A stretch of 56,230 bases of DNA from Azohydromonas australica DSM 1124 (GTDB lineage Bacteria; Pseudomonadota; Gammaproteobacteria; Burkholderiales; Burkholderiaceae_C), in assembly GCF_000430725.1 (NCBI RefSeq), contig NZ_KE387208.1:96800-153029 (forward strand), written 5' to 3'. The position numbers and the translations under genes are program-made. The notes beneath the pieces were generated by a model, which was given only the letters and a program-made list of their open reading frames with translations, was not told the DNA's origin and did not search any database. Numbering within the stretch: position 1 is the stretch's first letter; every line of letters starts with the position of its first letter. Below, one piece after another: positions 53,850 to 56,230 of this stretch.

Positions 53850-54440
53850 TCAGGCGTTGGCGCTGTCGCCGGCGGCAGCCGAGCGTGTGCGCTTCTTTGC
53901 CGCGGGCGCATGCTCCTGCAGATAGCGCTCCGTGGCCACCTCGACCTCCGGCAGGTTCTCGTGCAGCCGGCGCAGCAGCCCCACGAGCGTCTTGCGCTCC
54001 TCGGCCGAGAGTACTGACAGCAGCGCCTGTTCCCTGGCCAGGGCCATGCCCATCATCTGGTCGTGCAGGCGGCGCCCCCTGGGCGTGAGCCGGGCCATGC
54101 GCAGCCGCCCGTCGTTGGCATCCAGCCCCATGGTGATGAAGCCGCGTGACTGCATTTCCTTGAAGCAGCGGCTTACCGCACCCTTGTCCAGCCCGATGAC
54201 CTTGGAAACCTGCTGCGCCGAGACCTGCTCCTGCGTGGCCAGCAGCACCAGGCAGCGCCAGATCTCGATGCCCACGTCGAAGTTGGCGAGGTAGTACTGC
54301 GAGGCGCCACGCGAGAGCTTGTTGGCAATCCAGGTCAGGTACGCCGGGACGTAGTTGTCCAGGTCGATCCCGGCAGGCGCGTCCAACGCGGTAGCCGTGG
54401 CGGTGTCGGTCTTGGCGGAAGAGGCGCGGCGGGTAGGCAT
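53850..54440 (-). CDS. MarR-family transcriptional regulator
   Basis: 196 residues from the ATG at 54440; a TTG start at 54512 would add 24. A winged helix is visible: LATQEQVSAQQVSKVIGLDK, then GAVSRCFKEMQSRGFITMGL and the wing with DANDGRLRMARLTPRGRRLH. A basic, Ala-rich tail (APAAKKRTRSAAAG) ends the protein. MarR proteins are repressors released by aromatic acids or their CoA esters. The gene is divergent from the ABC importer. The matching TTGAT/ATCAA palindromes at 51414 and 54565 are good candidates for its operators. Confidence 0.9.
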   Translation of the reverse strand: MPTRRASSAKTDTATATALDAPAGIDLDNYVPAYLTWIANKLSRGASQYYLANFDVGIEIWRCLVLLATQEQVSAQQVSKVIGLDKGAVSRCFKEMQSRGFITMGLDANDGRLRMARLTPRGRRLHDQMMGMALAREQALLSVLSAEERKTLVGLLRRLHENLPEVEVATERYLQEHAPAAKKRTRSAAAGDSANA

Positions 54441-54564
54441 GGCTGGCGTGGCTTGGACAAGGACTGCATGCGCGGCACCAGAAGCGGTGGCCGCTGCGCC
54501 ACTGTAGCCCAACCCTGCAAGACACCTCCCGGTGCGACGAGTTGATCTAGGGGTAAGTTAGTAG

Positions 54565-54602
54565 ATCAATCAGTTGATATATCAAGGTTCTATCCATATA
54601 TT
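54565..54602 (+). promoter_or_regulatory. promoter of the ABC importer with MarR-type operator
   Basis: -35 TTGATA (54574-54579), 17 nt, -10 TATATT (54597-54602). The -35 lies inside the perfect palindrome TTGATATATCAA (54574-54585), preceded by ATCAA at 54565-54569. So the half-sites are ATCAA, 4 nt, TTGAT, 2 nt, ATCAA, the same architecture as at 51414-51434. Confidence 0.78.
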
Positions 54603-54665
54603 TGCGCCAGATCAAACCGCCCTGCCGCCGACAGCGGCTGGCACATCAGGCAAAGGAGACAACCC

Positions 54666-55832
54666 GTGCAAGCATTCAAGTGGGCCCTGGCCACCGCCGC
54701 CGTCGCCATCGGTGCCGCGCAGGCGCAAGCCGCCAGCGTCAAGGTGGGCATCGTGGGGCCCTTTTCCGGGCCCTACGCGCACTACGGCAAGCTGTTCAAG
54801 GACGCGGTGGAGGCCTATGTCGCCATCCAGGGCGGCAAGCTCTCCGGCCACGACGTGGAGCTCATCTACCGCGACACCGGCGGCCCCAACCCGAGCGGCA
54901 CGCGCAGCCTGGCGCAGGAGCTCATCGTCAAGGACAAGATCGACTACCTCGGCGGCTTCGTGTTCACGCCCAACGCGCTGGCCGTGGCGCCGCTGATCCA
55001 GCAGTCCAGGACGCCCACCGTCATCTTCAACGCCGCGGCTTCCGACATCACGGCGAAGTCGGACTACTATGTGCGCACCTCCTACACGCTGTGGCAGGTG
55101 ACGGTGCCGCTGGCGCAGTGGATGGCCAGGAACGGCGTGAAAAAGGTGGTCACGGCCGTCACGGACTACGGCCCCGGCGTGGATGCGGAAAACGCTTTCA
55201 AGGCGGAGTTTGTCAAGAGTGGCGGCGAGGTGGTGAGCTCGGTGCGCATGCCCATGGCGACCACTGACTTCGCGCCCTTCGTGCAGCGCATCAAGGCCAG
55301 CGGCGCCCAGGCGGTCTACACCTTCCTGCCCGGCGGCCCGCCCAACCTGGGCTTCGTCAAGGCCTATGCCGACAACGGCCTGCGCCAGGCGGGCGTGGCG
55401 TTCTACGGTACGGCCGAGACCGACGAGTTCGACCTGCAGAAGTTCGGCGACGCAGCGCTGGGCCTGACCACCGCGTTCCACTACTCGGCCGCACATGACT
55501 CCGAGGCCAACCGCAAGTTCGTCGCCGCGCTCAAGGCCAAGGCGAGCGATGCGGTGGCCAACTACGCCTCGGTGGGCGCCTGGGACGGCATGGCCGTGAT
55601 CCACAGGATGATCGAGGCCACCGGCGGCAAGCGCGACCCCGAGAAGGCCATGGCCACGGTCAAGGCGCTGCAGTGGGAAAGCCCGCGCGGTCCCGTGAAG
55701 ATCGACCCGGCCACGCGCCACATCGTCCAGAACGTCTACCTGCGCAAGGTCGAGCGCAGCGGCGGCCAGCTCGTCAACCGCGAGATGCAGAGCTTCGGGC
55801 CGCAGCCTGACCACGGGCTGGCTGCCAAGTAA
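54666..55832 (+). CDS. branched-chain amino acid-type ABC transporter substrate-binding protein
   Basis: 388 residues from the GTG at 54666, with AAGGAG 7 nt upstream. A signal peptide (FKWALATAAVAIGAAQAQAA) is followed by VKVGIVGPFSGPYAHYGKLF, the standard start of LivK/Leu-binding-like proteins. Two alpha/beta lobes with GPGVDAENAFKAEFVKSGGE and DGMAVIHRMIEATGGKRDPE follow. In aromatic-degrading Burkholderiales this family often binds aromatic acids rather than amino acids. Linkage to a Rieske oxygenase through a shared MarR-type operator supports an aromatic or similar ligand here. A LivH-type permease gene follows after 78 bp. Confidence 0.93.
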   Translation: MQAFKWALATAAVAIGAAQAQAASVKVGIVGPFSGPYAHYGKLFKDAVEAYVAIQGGKLSGHDVELIYRDTGGPNPSGTRSLAQELIVKDKIDYLGGFVFTPNALAVAPLIQQSRTPTVIFNAAASDITAKSDYYVRTSYTLWQVTVPLAQWMARNGVKKVVTAVTDYGPGVDAENAFKAEFVKSGGEVVSSVRMPMATTDFAPFVQRIKASGAQAVYTFLPGGPPNLGFVKAYADNGLRQAGVAFYGTAETDEFDLQKFGDAALGLTTAFHYSAAHDSEANRKFVAALKAKASDAVANYASVGAWDGMAVIHRMIEATGGKRDPEKAMATVKALQWESPRGPVKIDPATRHIVQNVYLRKVERSGGQLVNREMQSFGPQPDHGLAAK

Positions 55833-55910
55833 GCGGCAGCGCCTTCCTCCCCCTCCCAGCAACTTGTCTGCTCAGGGCGCCGCTACAAGGCGGTGGCCCA
55901 GGCCGCTGCC

Positions 55911-56230
55911 ATGCTTCAAACCCTCCTCAACATCCTCATCGACGGCGTGTCGTACGGCATGGTGTTGTTCGTCATCTCGGTGGGGATGTCGATCACGCTG
56001 GGCCTGATGCGCTTCATCAACCTCAGCCACGGCGCGCTGGCCATGATCGGCGGCTACCTGGCCGCGTGGCTCATGCGCGAGCAGGGCCTGGGCTTCTGGC
56101 CGGGCCTGCTGCTGGCAATGCTGGGCACGGCAATGCTGGGCGCGCTGCTGGAGGCGCTGGTGCTGCGCCGCCTGTACCGGCGCAGCGAGCTGGAGCAGGT
56201 GCTCTTCACCATCGGGCTGAGCTTCTTCCT
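55911..56230 (+). CDS. branched-chain amino acid-type ABC transporter permease (LivH-like), partial
   Basis: The first 106 codons are in the window; the gene runs off the right edge. The start MLQTLLNILIDGVSYGMVLF with VGMSITLGLMRFINLSHGAL is characteristic of LivH. The FINLSHGA segment is nearly invariant in the family. Three to four membrane segments are visible. A second permease (LivM) and two ATPases (LivG, LivF) would be expected beyond the edge. Confidence 0.92.
   Translation, partial: MLQTLLNILIDGVSYGMVLFVISVGMSITLGLMRFINLSHGALAMIGGYLAAWLMREQGLGFWPGLLLAMLGTAMLGALLEALVLRRLYRRSELEQVLFTIGLSFF

Overview
The window is GC-rich, densely coded DNA. It looks like a betaproteobacterium of the order Burkholderiales, probably Comamonadaceae-like. 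Reasons: an orphan Bug/TctC-type binding protein, a single-chain indolepyruvate-type 2-oxoacid:ferredoxin oxidoreductase, a three-gene pntAA/pntAB/pntB transhydrogenase, a trimeric general porin, and an ESPR-type giant autotransporter. No rRNA, tRNA, CRISPR array or intact transposase was seen. This is assignment by eye; no database search was possible.

Layout. (1) 1-943: tail of a c-type cytochrome gene overlapping a periplasmic binding protein of the kind found beside PQQ-dependent dehydrogenases. (2) 1191-5498: an aldehyde oxidoreductase operon resembling aorABC plus a MoaD-like gene and an unknown 101-residue protein, with one intrinsic terminator in the leader and another between aorB and aorC. 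(3) 5632-14226, minus strand: an autotransporter of about 2,870 codons, split by one in-frame amber codon. (4) 15112-16743: a PAS-containing chemoreceptor. (5) 16866-30726: a catabolic block. A leftward operon carries an amidohydrolase, three acyl-CoA dehydrogenases and a crotonase. Divergent from an IclR regulator are a small ferredoxin and an extradiol dioxygenase. Then come two SDR genes, a LysR regulator, and etfBA with a catalytically degenerate glutathione-peroxidase homologue. (6) 30803-44425: redox and cofactor genes: ETF-ubiquinone oxidoreductase, pntAA-panD-pntAB-pntB, a thiolase, folE, an indolepyruvate-type oxidoreductase and a beta-carbonic anhydrase. (7) 44449-49869: porin, Bug binding protein, MFS transporter and 3-hydroxybutyryl-CoA dehydrogenase. 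(8) 50186-51310: a deletion relic of a TOTE-type primase-helicase. (9) 51414-56230: a Rieske oxygenase/reductase pair, a MarR regulator, and the start of a branched-chain-amino-acid-type ABC importer.

How the genes fit together (inference). Acyl-CoA dehydrogenases pass electrons through ETF and ETF-QO to ubiquinone. The crotonase, SDRs, 3-hydroxyacyl-CoA dehydrogenase and thiolase complete a beta-oxidation-like route. Ring opening is supplied by the ferredoxin/extradiol dioxygenase pair and possibly by the Rieske system. The transhydrogenase and panD (beta-alanine for CoA) look like pathway-dedicated copies of core-metabolism genes. The substrate cannot be named from sequence.

Most unusual observations: an 84-bp tandem duplication inside pntAA; panD inserted between pntAA and pntAB with a 4-nt overlap; a duplicated LysR/etf control region in front of the 2-oxoacid oxidoreductase gene; a glutathione-peroxidase homologue lacking three of the four tetrad residues; matching MarR-type operators over the -35 elements of two promoters; and the TOTE relic.
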